From: Deltaproteobacteria bacterium
GTDB taxonomy: Bacteria > Desulfobacterota_C > Deferrisomatia > Deferrisomatales > JACRMM01
Length of the DNA stretch: 14,432 nucleotides
Assembly: GCA_016218905.1 (NCBI GenBank)
Contig: JACRCS010001064.1
Location: 1-14,432, forward strand
Direction: 5' to 3'
Below are positions 7,155-14,432 of the stretch, one piece after another. The notes beneath the pieces were generated by a model that was not told where the DNA came from, ran no database searches, and was given only the letters and a program-made list of their open reading frames with translations. Made by a program: the position numbers and the translations under genes. How positions within the stretch are numbered: position 1 is the stretch's first letter; every line of letters starts with the position of its first letter.

Positions 7155-8564
7155 CTACCTCTTTTCCCCGACGGTGACGGTCAGCTTGAAAAGGATCTCG
7201 CCGGGCTTGGTGCCGTCCTTCGCCTCGCTGGAGGCGGCCGTGAAGCGGGGAGACGAAGCCATCACCGCAGTCTTGATGCGTTCGGTGGCCTCGTAGCTCG
7301 TGGTCGCCCCCTCGATCCGGAGCTTGCCGTCCTCGAGGGAGAGGTCGCGAAACTCCACCTCGATGTCCTTCGGGACCTTGGCCGAAAGGTCCTTAAGGAC
7401 CCGCAACGGCGCGAGCTCGCGATCCGCCAGGTGCGCCAGTGTGCGGTCCCGCTCCTCGAGCTCGGCCACGAGGGACCGGAGCTGATCGACTTCGCGCCCC
7501 GTGCCGGAGGCGTCCGGGACCGTGGCCCGGAAGGTCTCCCGGATCGCGTCCTGGAGCGTTCGATACTGCGTCTCCTTGAAGGAGATCTCCGCCCAGGTGC
7601 CGGCTCCCCAGAGGGCGAGGAGGACCGCGGCGGCGACTCCGGCCGCGATGGCTACGGCACGGGGGGAGAGGAACCCTCGCGTAGGCACCAGGGAGCCACG
7701 GAGCAGGTTGACTCGCGACGGGGTCTTCGCCCCGAGCCCTCGAAGGGCCAGCCCGAGCGGGATGGCCCAAACGGGCCAGGAGATCTGGACCGAGGCGCCG
7801 ATCTGGAGGTCCCTGCTCGGGAAAGGGAGCTGCCGGACGGGTCTCCCCGCCGCTTCGCCCCAGGACTCCGGATCCGCGATCAGCGCCTCGGGTCCGGAGA
7901 GATAGATGGCCTCCGGCCCCTCTTCTTCGTCCCACCGCGAGAGGTAGAGGGCGAGCTCCTCCAGGAGGTCCGGGCCCGCGCCCCGGGCGGAGAACGCGTG
8001 GAACGACGTCGGCTTGCCGCCCTCCAGGAGCACGCACTGGCAGAGTTGCGCCGAGAGGTCCACGAGGAGTGTCGTGCCGCTCTCCGGGAGGCAGAGCTGG
8101 GCCACGTTGGCCAGGGCGAGCGCCTCCACGTCCACCGCGCCCGGCTCGAGGCCGAGCCCCTTGAGCTCGGAGACGAGGTGCGCGACCTTCTCGAGCGGGG
8201 CGGCGGCGACGAGCACGCGGGAGCGGCCGTCGACCTTCTCGAGCGGGTGGACGTCGTACACCAGGTTCTCGAGCGCGATCGGAAGCGACTCTTCGGCCTC
8301 CAGCGGGGCTGCCTGCTCCACCCTGCGCGCATCGGAGAAGGGGACTTCGACTTCGCGCCGGAAGACCTGGTCCGACGGCAAGGCCGCGACGACGGTCTCG
8401 GCAGCCGGAAATCGAGAGGGCGCAGGGGAGCCGGCCTCGGCGGGAGGGGCGCTCAGGTCGACTCGCACGACCTCGTCGACCACTCTCCCCTTCCAGGTCT
8501 TTCTCACGCGAAGCGCGACCGCCTCTGCGTGGATGCGCTGAATTCCGAGACTGGTTTTCGGCAT
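7155..8564 (-). CDS. gspL: Type II secretion system protein GspL
   Basis: GspL is the inner-membrane protein that recruits the secretion ATPase GspE through its cytoplasmic domain. The 469 residues split into an actin-like cytoplasmic part resembling PilM (about 1-295), one membrane helix at about 303-323 and a periplasmic part. The cytoplasmic part includes TTLLVDLSAQLCQCVLLEGG at 164-183. The periplasmic part has a coiled-coil stretch (about 357-385) followed by a beta-alpha-beta domain. The ATG at 8564 has only a weak ribosome site (GAGG, 10 bases upstream). It is the first gene of the operon. The gene before it is rpsU, not gspK, so the secretion genes are split between at least two loci. 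Confidence 0.87.
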   Translation of the reverse strand: MPKTSLGIQRIHAEAVALRVRKTWKGRVVDEVVRVDLSAPPAEAGSPAPSRFPAAETVVAALPSDQVFRREVEVPFSDARRVEQAAPLEAEESLPIALENLVYDVHPLEKVDGRSRVLVAAAPLEKVAHLVSELKGLGLEPGAVDVEALALANVAQLCLPESGTTLLVDLSAQLCQCVLLEGGKPTSFHAFSARGAGPDLLEELALYLSRWDEEEGPEAIYLSGPEALIADPESWGEAAGRPVRQLPFPSRDLQIGASVQISWPVWAIPLGLALRGLGAKTPSRVNLLRGSLVPTRGFLSPRAVAIAAGVAAAVLLALWGAGTWAEISFKETQYRTLQDAIRETFRATVPDASGTGREVDQLRSLVAELEERDRTLAHLADRELAPLRVLKDLSAKVPKDIEVEFRDLSLEDGKLRIEGATTSYEATERIKTAVMASSPRFTAASSEAKDGTKPGEILFKLTVTVGEKR

Positions 8565-8656
8565 GGTTTCTTGCCTCGCCGCGAAGGCGGGGCGTATTTC
8601 GTCAGAAGGTGGGCTGAGTCACGACCCCGAAGCGGATCGGTTCGCGGAAGGTAACC

Positions 8657-8679
8657 ATCCCGCCGGGACGCGGCGGGAT
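8657..8679 (-). terminator. Possible terminator hairpin after rpsU
   Basis: ATCCCGCC and GGCGGGAT form a perfect 8-bp stem around a 7-base loop, 17 bases past the rpsU stop. Only a short T-rich stretch follows in the minus direction (GGTTACCTT), so it may act as an inefficient terminator or an mRNA 3' end hairpin ahead of gspL. Confidence 0.4.
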
Positions 8680-8695
8680 GGCGGGGTGACCGTTC

Positions 8696-8944
8696 TCAGG
8701 CGTTGCCGAACTTCCGGAGCTGCCGCCTTCGGCGCCGAGCCGCTTTCCGTTCCTTGATGCGCCTCATCTCGCTCTTGCTGACGTAGAACGAGTGCCGTTT
8801 GACGGCGGGTAGGACGTTTTTTTGAAAGTCCTTCTTGAGCTTGCGAAATTCGCGCTCGAAGTCCCTGCGGGGATCGGCTTCGCGGTCGCCGCGGCGGTCG
8901 TCCCTCCGATAGTCCTCTCTGCGCTCTTCACGTTCTCTGGCCAA
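8696..8944 (-). CDS. rpsU: Ribosomal protein bS21 with charged N-terminal extension
   Basis: Residues 29-78 carry the bS21 core. A helix FEREFRKLKKDFQ is followed by LPAVKRHSFYVSKSEMRR and then a basic tail with ARRRRRQLRK. bS21 sits on the small subunit near the anti-Shine-Dalgarno end of 16S rRNA and helps initiation. The first 28 residues are an extra, almost purely Arg/Glu/Asp stretch that typical bS21 lacks. The start is TTG at 8944, with AGGAGGT 9 bases upstream. A later start is possible but would have no comparable site. A promoter and a leader hairpin lie directly upstream. The core is clear; the start is less certain. Confidence 0.85.
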   Translation of the reverse strand: MAREREERREDYRRDDRRGDREADPRRDFEREFRKLKKDFQKNVLPAVKRHSFYVSKSEMRRIKERKAARRRRRQLRKFGNA

Positions 8945-8974
8945 GAACCCTCCACCTCCTCCCGTCTTCGGATC

Positions 8975-8988
8975 TCCGGCAAGCCGGA
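8975..8988 (-). promoter_or_regulatory. Leader hairpin in rpsU 5' untranslated region
   Basis: TCCGGC-AA-GCCGGA is a perfect inverted repeat; in RNA it is a 5-bp stem with a 4-base loop. It starts a few bases past the transcription start predicted from the promoter at 8999-9026. It could stabilise the mRNA, bind bS21 for autoregulation, or serve as an operator. It could also weakly terminate the upstream ebo transcript. Confidence 0.4.
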
Positions 8989-8998
8989 AGCAGCCACA

Positions 8999-9026
8999 AG
9001 TATCACGTTCCCTTCAGCTCTGTCAA
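8999..9026 (-). promoter_or_regulatory. Sigma70-type promoter for rpsU
   Basis: On the minus strand TTGACA (9026-9021) is a perfect -35 box. GATACT (9004-8999), 16 bases later, is a 4/6 match to the -10 consensus. The -35 overlaps the stop codon of the DUF3147-like gene. Transcription would start near 8992 and give a leader of about 48 bases with a hairpin and a strong ribosome site. This is the best promoter in the window. Confidence 0.7.
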
Positions 9027-9355
9027 CGTAGGAACCACGTGTGGAGGAGGGCGCCCGCGAGCCAGAGGCCGAAGCTCGTGGCGAGGACGGCGGGCAGCGG
9101 GAAGCGGTGGTGGAAGCACCAGAGCGCGGCGGCGAAGAAGGCGAGGCTCGGGCCGATGCCCCAGAGGACCCCCCTCGTGTACCGGGTGAGGAGGTCGTAG
9201 TTCTCGGGCTGCTCCGAGTGGAGCCAGAGGAGGACGAGCAGGGTCGACAGCGGCATCGTGGCGATGAGGCCGCCCGCGGCGGGCCACTTCCGGCCGACCT
9301 GTACCGCGGTCACGATCACGAGGTTCGTCACCAGGAGCTTGACGCCGAAGTTCAT
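9023..9355 (-). CDS. Small integral membrane protein, DUF3147-like
   Basis: The 110-residue product is mostly hydrophobic, with about four membrane segments: residues 4-20, 27-45, 62-80 and 88-106. A GGLIATMPLSTLLVLLWLHS stretch (28-47) resembles the pattern of the DUF3147 family of small membrane proteins. There is no catalytic motif. Its ATG overlaps the eboE stop codon (ATGA), so it is translationally coupled to eboE and belongs to the same operon. Ebo cassettes described elsewhere have a UbiA-like membrane enzyme (EboC); this unrelated small protein is the only membrane component seen here. It might be a permease or an accessory subunit; the family has no assigned function that I can state. 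Confidence 0.72.
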   Translation of the reverse strand: MNFGVKLLVTNLVIVTAVQVGRKWPAAGGLIATMPLSTLLVLLWLHSEQPENYDLLTRYTRGVLWGIGPSLAFFAAALWCFHHRFPLPAVLATSFGLWLAGALLHTWFLR

Positions 9356-10466
9356 GCCGTTCCTCCGGAGAAGGCCGGGGCGCGGCGCCGGCTCTGCGCC
9401 CACCGGATCTCCCGCACCACCGACTCGGCGACGTCCTCGCCCCGGAGCTCCGGGGGGAGGACCGTCCAGGTGTAGGTCTCCACTTCCAGCGGGACCTCCG
9501 GGTCGAAGAGGGGAAGGATCTCTTCGAGGAAACCGCGTGTCGTCCCGCAGGCCGGCAGCTCTCCGAGGAAGACGGGGACGTGGAAGTGGACCCGCCACTC
9601 CCGGACTTCGGCCTCCCGCACGGCGAGCGCCTCGGGCAGGTCCCCGCAGCGCAGCAACGACCCGTCGGGGCGCCGGCCGACGGTCTGATGCAGGTACCAC
9701 GGCTCGCAGAACCCGGCCAGGCGCCCCAGGTCCGCCCCGCCGCACCGCAGCGCCGAGGAGACCTGGACGTGCGCGATCCGGATGCCGGCACGGGAGAGTC
9801 GCCGCAGCGACTCGGCCGGTCGCTCGAAGGCGAGCGCTTGGTGGCAGCAGTCGTAGCAGACCGCGAGGAGGTCCCGCAGCTCGGGGCCGAACGGCAGGCT
9901 GTCGAAGAAGTCCACCACCTCCTCGGTCGTCTCCAGCAGACAGGCGGGCTCCGGCTCGAGCGCGAGTGCGATCTGCTTGCCGCTCTCCCGACGCAGGCGG
10001 TCCAGGTGCTCCAGCGCTTCCGCCAGGTTCCGGAGGACGGCCGGCCGCCACTCCTCGGCGGCCAGCGCCGGTTTGAAGCCGACCGGCACGGTGGAGATCG
10101 AGCCCTTCACGCCCGGCGGGAGCCACCCGGCGAGGAGCGTCGCGAGCCGCTTCGTGTACGCGAGGCGCTCGGGGTATCGCCAGTCCGGAAGATAGACGTC
10201 CTCCTTGATGGGCACTCCGTGAAAGGGGCCGTAGGGGAAGCCGTTGACGGTCCGCACCAGGCAGCCGTGCTCCTCGCACCAGTCGCGGAAGCGCGCCGAT
10301 TCTGCCGCGTCGATCTCCAGAGAGGCCCGGTTCGAGAGCCGAAGGCCGATGGGGAAGGGCTCGTGCGGCGAGACCGCTTCCTTCACCCGGGGGACGTACC
10401 GGCGGACGTTCGCGAAGATCTCGCCCCAGCTCTCGCCCGGGTGGATGTTGGTGCAGTAGGTGAGCA

Positions 10467-10467
<1 letters not shown>
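9352..10467 (-). CDS. eboE: EboE-like TIM-barrel metabolite traffic protein
   Basis: EboE proteins are sugar-isomerase-like TIM barrels of the ebo cassette, which in cyanobacteria is linked to export of the scytonemin precursor to the periplasm. The 371-residue product starts MLTYCTNIHPGESWGEIFAN, typical of this family. Candidate metal ligands are Glu171 (LALEPEPACLLET), Asp206 and His209 (CYDCCHQALAFE), His233 (IAHVQVSSAL) and Glu328 or Glu330 (LEVETYTW). The ATG at 10467 shares its A with the eboD TGA, and the gene overlaps the next one by 4 bases, so all three are coupled. A much longer open frame upstream is only an out-of-frame shadow of eboD. The family call is confident; the reaction is unknown. 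Confidence 0.87.
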
Positions 10468-11618
<1,151 letters not shown>

Positions 11619-11638
11619 CGTATCCCCAACGCAAGCGT

Positions 11639-11653
11639 GCCCGGCGTCCGGGC
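11639..11653 (-). promoter_or_regulatory. Inverted repeat upstream of eboD
   Basis: GCCCGG-CGT-CCGGGC is a perfect 6-bp inverted repeat, 20 bases before the eboD start codon. It lies in the divergent region between eboD and the plus-strand gene at 11854. It may be an operator or a leader hairpin. The remaining bases of 11619-11853 hold no gene that I can support. Confidence 0.3.
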
Positions 11654-11740
11654 GACGAAAGGCAACCGGAAGAGGCTTAAGGTACCGCAGGTGGGCAGCG
11701 GGTGCGAGCCCGGCATTCCCCTGGCGCGAACCTGGCCCCA

Positions 11741-11749
11741 TGGTACGCT
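11741..11749 (+). promoter_or_regulatory. Putative extended -10 promoter, plus strand
   Basis: TGG-TACGCT is an extended -10-like element within CCCCATGGTACGCT, which matches at 13 of 14 bases the element upstream of the coiled-coil gene (3815-3828, minus strand). It lies about 104 bases before the start at 11854. No clear -35 is visible. Confidence 0.35.
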
Positions 11750-11853
11750 TTGGGCGGTGGTGAGCACCGATGCGGTACGCGTTGAGAACGTGCTGCGAGG
11801 TGAGACCCGGGAGTTCATCCTCACTTCGGGCGCGCGGGAGCAGGGAGCGGAGC

Positions 11854-12117
11854 ATGCGAGAGGAGCGATTCGACGCAGGGAAGAGACTCGCGATTCAGAA
11901 AGCCAGGGTGATGGCAGCCGATGAGGGCGTGATGATCACCCGCATCCGTTGGGACACGGAGGGGCGCATCGCTACTGCCGATCTCCAGATCGAAACGCCC
12001 GAGAAGAAGACGCACGGCCTGGTGCAACAGGAATGGCTCGAGGAGCTGCCGAGCGGGACCTACAGCCCCGTGCTGGACGCCACGCTCCGGGCGCTCGTAC
12101 GCTCGCTGCGGCAGTGA
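11854..12117 (+). CDS. Small conserved-looking protein of unknown function
   Basis: ATG at 11854 is preceded by GGGAGCGGAGC, a reasonable ribosome site. An in-frame ATG 84 bases earlier would add 28 low-complexity Ser/Arg/Cys residues and has no site, so the shorter 87-residue form is preferred. The product begins with a basic helix (MREERFDAGKRLAIQKARVM). A beta-like stretch follows (GVMITRIRWDTEGRIATADL, 25-44), then the segment with GLVQQEWLEELPSGTY, and a C-terminal helix. There is no signal peptide, membrane segment, Cys cluster or known motif. I do not recognise the family. It diverges from eboD and precedes miaB, separated from miaB by a repeat-rich gap of 261 bases. Confidence 0.65.
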   Translation: MREERFDAGKRLAIQKARVMAADEGVMITRIRWDTEGRIATADLQIETPEKKTHGLVQQEWLEELPSGTYSPVLDATLRALVRSLRQ

Positions 12118-12203
12118 CGGGAGCCTCCGCGAAAGAAGTCGTTTCGCTCCGGCAGGTTCAGGTCGAGGGTGAGGCAGGTTGAGGGTGATGTAGCTTGACG
12201 CCC

Positions 12204-12225
12204 GAGCAGGCCGAGGGCCCTGCTC
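12204..12225 (+). terminator. Possible terminator after the 87-residue gene
   Basis: GAGCAGG and CCTGCTC form a perfect 7-bp stem with an 8-base loop, followed by TTCCTCG. It starts 87 bases past the stop at 12117. The T-tract is poor. A wider inverted repeat, GGCAGGTTC (12151-12159) with GAACCTGCC (12232-12240), encloses it. Confidence 0.35.
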
Positions 12226-12232
12226 TTCCTCG

Positions 12233-12300
12233 AACCTGCCTTTCCCGAACCTGCCTTTCTCGAACCTGCTCCTCCTGAAACCTGCTCCTCCTCAACCTGC
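12233..12300. repeat. Five tandem AACCTGC units of about 15 bp
   Basis: AACCTGC occurs at 12233, 12248, 12263, 12279 and 12294, with spacings of 15, 15, 16 and 15 bases and pyrimidine-rich linkers. Inverted copies lie upstream at 12151-12159 and 12174-12184. The latter is an exact 11-base complement of 12290-12300, so large hairpins can form. A related pair occurs at 3164-3183 beside cas6. Confidence 0.7.
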
Positions 12301-12330
12301 TCCTGCCCCCTGTCCCGCGCCGATGGGGGA

Positions 12331-12339
12331 TGATAACAT
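12331..12339 (+). promoter_or_regulatory. Putative extended -10 promoter for miaB
   Basis: TGA-TAACAT reads as TGn plus a 4/6 match to TATAAT. It lies 39 bases before the miaB start at 12379 and directly follows the AACCTGC repeat block. The -35 region is weak. Confidence 0.4.
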
Positions 12340-12378
12340 GACCCTCGAAGCGATACGGCTCTTCGAGAGGTGTGCCCG

Positions 12379-13761
12379 GTGAATCTCGCCTACTTCATTC
12401 AGACCTTCGGCTGCCAGATGAACGACCACGACTCGGTCGTCCTGTCGAGCATCCTCGAGCACGCGGGACACTACCCCGCTCGAAGCGCGGCCGAGGCCGA
12501 CCTCATCCTGCTCAACACGTGCGCCATCCGCGAGAAGGCGGCGCAGAAGGTCTACTCCCAACTGGGCCGGTACAAGGTGCTGAAGCAGCGCAGGCCCGAG
12601 CTGATCCTCGGGGTCGGAGGGTGCCTCGCGCAGTCCGACGGGCGGAAGGTCCTCTCGAGGGCCCCGTACGTCGACCTCGTCTTCGGGACGCAGACGGTCG
12701 GCGAGGTGCCCGAGCTCGTGGAGAAGGTCCGAACGAAGCGGCGGCGGGTCGTGTCCGTGGGGCTCGCCGAGGACCCGGACCGGATCGAGTCCTTCTACGC
12801 CCACACCCGGCCGAACGGACTCAAGACCTACGTGACGGTCATGCAGGGGTGCGACAACTTCTGCGCCTACTGCATCGTGCCCCACGTGCGGGGGCGCGAT
12901 ATCTCGAGGCCCGCCGGGGAGCTCGTCCGAGAAGTGGAGCGGCTCGCCGGGGGCGGCGTGCGCGAGGTGACGCTCCTCGGACAGAACGTGAACTCCTACG
13001 GGCGCGGCGGCGAGGTCGACTTCGCCGGCCTGGTCCGGCGCGTCGCCGGGGTGGAGGGGATCCGCCGGATCCGGTTCACCACCAGCCATCCCAAGGACCT
13101 CTCGGACGAGCTCATGGGGCTCTTCGGAGACGAGCCGAAGCTCATGCCCCACATCCACCTGCCGCTCCAGTCGGGCTCGGACCGAATCCTCTCCGCCATG
13201 AACCGCCGCTACACGCTGGCCCACTACGTCGGCCTCGTCGACCGGCTCCGGGAGGTCCGGCCGGGCATCGCCGTCACGTCCGACATGATCGTGGGTTTTC
13301 CGGGGGAGCGGGAGGAGGACTTCCGCGCTACGCTCGAGGCCATGGAGCGCGTGATCTTCGACGGCCTCTTCAGCTTCAAGTTCTCCCCGCGGCCCGGGAC
13401 CGCGGCGGCCGGCTTGCCCGACACCGTCCCGGAGCCGGAGAAGGAAGAGCGCCTGGCGAGGCTCCAGTCCCTCCAGAACGAGCACGCGCTGCGCCGGAAT
13501 CGCCAGTGGGTGGGAAGCGTCCGAAGGGTGCTCGTGGAGGGCCGGAGCAAGGAAGCCGACCGCCCCGCGCGCCGGAACGGAGGCGGGGTGCAGCTCACGG
13601 GCCGCACGCCCGAGAACAAGATCGCCAACTTCGCCGGTGACCAGTCTCTCCTGGGGGTCGAGGTGCCGGTGCGTATCTCGGCCGCATCGCTCCACAGCCT
13701 CGCGGGAGAGCGGGCCGACGCTCGTCCGGAAGGGAGGGAAGAGACGTGTACGTGCGCATGA
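12379..13761 (+). CDS. miaB: tRNA-2-methylthio-N6-dimethylallyladenosine synthase
   Basis: MiaB is a radical-SAM enzyme that adds a methylthio group to i6A37 next to the anticodon of tRNAs reading UNN codons. The N-terminal domain holds three iron-sulfur cysteines: Cys12 (FGCQMN), Cys48 (NTCAIREK) and Cys82 (GGCLAQ). The radical-SAM CxxxCxxC is Cys158, Cys162 and Cys165 (QGCDNFCAYCIVP). LLGQNVNSYG and the HLPLQSGSDRIL segment are intact. A TRAM RNA-binding domain follows from about residue 375, then a short hydrophilic tail ending CTCA. GTG at 12379 is chosen because GAGAGG lies 8 bases upstream. A GTG 9 bases earlier overlaps that site. The gene overlaps the next by 16 bases. Length (460) is normal for the family. 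Confidence 0.95.
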   Translation: MNLAYFIQTFGCQMNDHDSVVLSSILEHAGHYPARSAAEADLILLNTCAIREKAAQKVYSQLGRYKVLKQRRPELILGVGGCLAQSDGRKVLSRAPYVDLVFGTQTVGEVPELVEKVRTKRRRVVSVGLAEDPDRIESFYAHTRPNGLKTYVTVMQGCDNFCAYCIVPHVRGRDISRPAGELVREVERLAGGGVREVTLLGQNVNSYGRGGEVDFAGLVRRVAGVEGIRRIRFTTSHPKDLSDELMGLFGDEPKLMPHIHLPLQSGSDRILSAMNRRYTLAHYVGLVDRLREVRPGIAVTSDMIVGFPGEREEDFRATLEAMERVIFDGLFSFKFSPRPGTAAAGLPDTVPEPEKEERLARLQSLQNEHALRRNRQWVGSVRRVLVEGRSKEADRPARRNGGGVQLTGRTPENKIANFAGDQSLLGVEVPVRISAASLHSLAGERADARPEGREETCTCA

Positions 13762-14249
13762 AGGTGGCCGGTCTCGTGCTCGATCCGCAGTCGAAGAGCC
13801 CGGTAGTCCTCCTGAAGGGCGAAGATGACGAGTACACGCTACCCATCTGGATCGGGATTCTGGAATCCGCGGCCATCGCCTACCCGCTCGAGGGCGTACA
13901 GCCTCCGAGGCCGATGACGCACGACCTCCTCCAGATGCGCCTGGAGGAGCTCGGGGCCCGCGTCCCGCGGATCGACATCGACGCCCTCGAGGCGAACGTC
14001 TTCCACGCGAAGATCCACCTCCAGATCCCCGGCGGCACCACGCGGCTGGTGGACAGCCGGCCCTCCGACGCCCTCGCCGTCGCCCTGCGCCTCGGCGCCG
14101 AAATCTACGCGGAGGAAGAGGTGCTCCGGAGGGCGGCGTCCGTGGAGATCAAGCAGTCCACGGGAGAAGCGGAGGGCGAGGGGGAAGAGGAGTGGAAGGA
14201 CCTGCTGGAGAACCTGGATCCCGAGGCCTTCGGCAAGTACAAGATGTAG
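13746..14249 (+). CDS. Bifunctional nuclease family protein (DUF151)
   Basis: The 167-residue protein carries the DUF151/BFN domain over about residues 5-130. Recognisable segments are PVVLLKGEDDEYTLPIWIG, ALEGV-like YPLEGVQPPRPMTHDLL and DSRPSDALAVALRLGAEIY. Plant members have been reported to have DNase and RNase activity; the bacterial role is poorly known. The C-terminal 35 residues are acidic (EAEGEGEEEW). The start is GTG at 13746, with GGGAGG upstream; an ATG four codons later is an alternative. The frame starts inside the last 16 bases of miaB, a pairing common in several phyla, which suggests coupled translation. The family call is secure; the biochemical role is not. Confidence 0.92.
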   Translation: MYVRMKVAGLVLDPQSKSPVVLLKGEDDEYTLPIWIGILESAAIAYPLEGVQPPRPMTHDLLQMRLEELGARVPRIDIDALEANVFHAKIHLQIPGGTTRLVDSRPSDALAVALRLGAEIYAEEEVLRRAASVEIKQSTGEAEGEGEEEWKDLLENLDPEAFGKYKM

Positions 14250-14261
14250 CCCGGCGGTCCA

Positions 14262-14289
14262 GTGATCGGTAATCGGTGATCAGTGATCA
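14262..14289. repeat. Four tandem 7-bp GTGATCA-like units
   Basis: GTGATCG, GTAATCG, GTGATCA and GTGATCA follow one another directly, 12 bases after the DUF151 stop codon. A perfect 10-base palindrome ACGACGTCGT follows at 14300-14309. This is a short intergenic repeat tract of unknown role. Confidence 0.65.
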
Positions 14290-14325
14290 GGAGTTATACA
14301 CGACGTCGTAAATAGTTGCGCGTAC

Positions 14326-14413
14326 CGGGTTGCCGTAGGGTGGGCGGTTCTCGCGCAGCGAGGTTCGCCCACGCGTGGGGCAACCCGCCTGCGGCGGAAC
14401 GCCCCACCCTACG
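14326..14413. repeat. Nested inverted-repeat element, MITE/REP-like
   Basis: Three nested arms are visible. CGTAGGGTGGGCGGTTC (14334-14350) pairs with 14397-14413 at 15 of 17 bases. CGGGTTGCC (14326-14334) matches GGCAACCCG (14379-14387) perfectly. CCCACGCGTGGG (14368-14379) is a perfect 12-base palindrome. The whole can fold into a cruciform or a branched RNA. Ends reading GTAGGGTGGG and CCCACCCTAC recur in small non-coding repeats of many bacteria. No transposase is present. It may also act as a terminator region for miaB and DUF151. Confidence 0.65.
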
Positions 14414-14432
14414 CTCAGGGGCAGATGCGCAA

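Noticed and set aside
5614..7296. Plus-strand open frame of 560 codons
   Set aside because: It is antisense to hisI, gspN and gspM, whose products and tight spacing are recognisable. High GC keeps the opposite frame open.
8565..8695. Promoter for gspL
   Set aside because: Only weak boxes (GTGACT, AAATACG) with poor spacing are visible; nothing here is strong enough to annotate.
12292..13695. Minus-strand frame of 467 codons
   Set aside because: It is antisense to miaB, which carries all six iron-sulfur cysteines on the plus strand.

Overview
The window is GC-rich, gene-dense chromosomal DNA of a Gram-negative, diderm bacterium. The type II secretion genes gspL, gspM and gspN show the diderm envelope. 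The gspN type, the miaB/bifunctional-nuclease pair, the long-form hisG and the high GC suggest an uncultured or deep-branching lineage such as Acidobacteriota, Methylomirabilota/Rokubacteria or a former deltaproteobacterial phylum. No rRNA is present, so the phylum cannot be fixed. No tRNA or rRNA genes were recognised.

Layout. Everything from 1 to 11618 is read on the minus strand; everything from 11854 to 14249 is read on the plus strand. The two blocks diverge from a 235-base intergenic region. Read in the direction of minus-strand transcription, there is first an eboD-eboE-DUF3147-like operon with overlapping stops and starts (11618 to 9023). Next is rpsU (bS21) with its own sigma70-type promoter. 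An operon follows that joins the inner-membrane type II secretion genes gspL-gspM-gspN to hisI-hisG. Then come a MerR-family regulator with a strong terminator and a coiled-coil protein. Last is an accessory stretch (about 3300 to 2100) with an orphan Cas6b-type CRISPR RNA endonuclease, a decayed CRISPR mini-array and two copies of a 62-bp direct repeat. The left end is a large tetratricopeptide-repeat (TPR) protein that runs off the window. The plus block is a small unknown gene, a repeat-rich intergenic region, miaB and a bifunctional-nuclease (DUF151) gene. The window closes in an intergenic inverted-repeat element.

How the genes relate. The his, gsp, rpsU, miaB and DUF151 genes are core housekeeping functions: histidine synthesis, protein export, translation and tRNA modification. 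Two parts are unusual. The first is the Cas6b/mini-CRISPR locus, with no other cas gene visible and with the same 62-bp repeat upstream of both cas6 and the TPR gene. The second is the reduced 'ebo' cassette: EboD (dehydroquinate synthase-like) and EboE (TIM barrel) with a small DUF3147-like membrane protein, but without eboA, eboB, eboC or eboF in the window.

Limits. All assignments come from reading translated sequence by eye. No database search, folding or alignment program was run. Several long open frames are antisense shadows caused by high GC and were left out.
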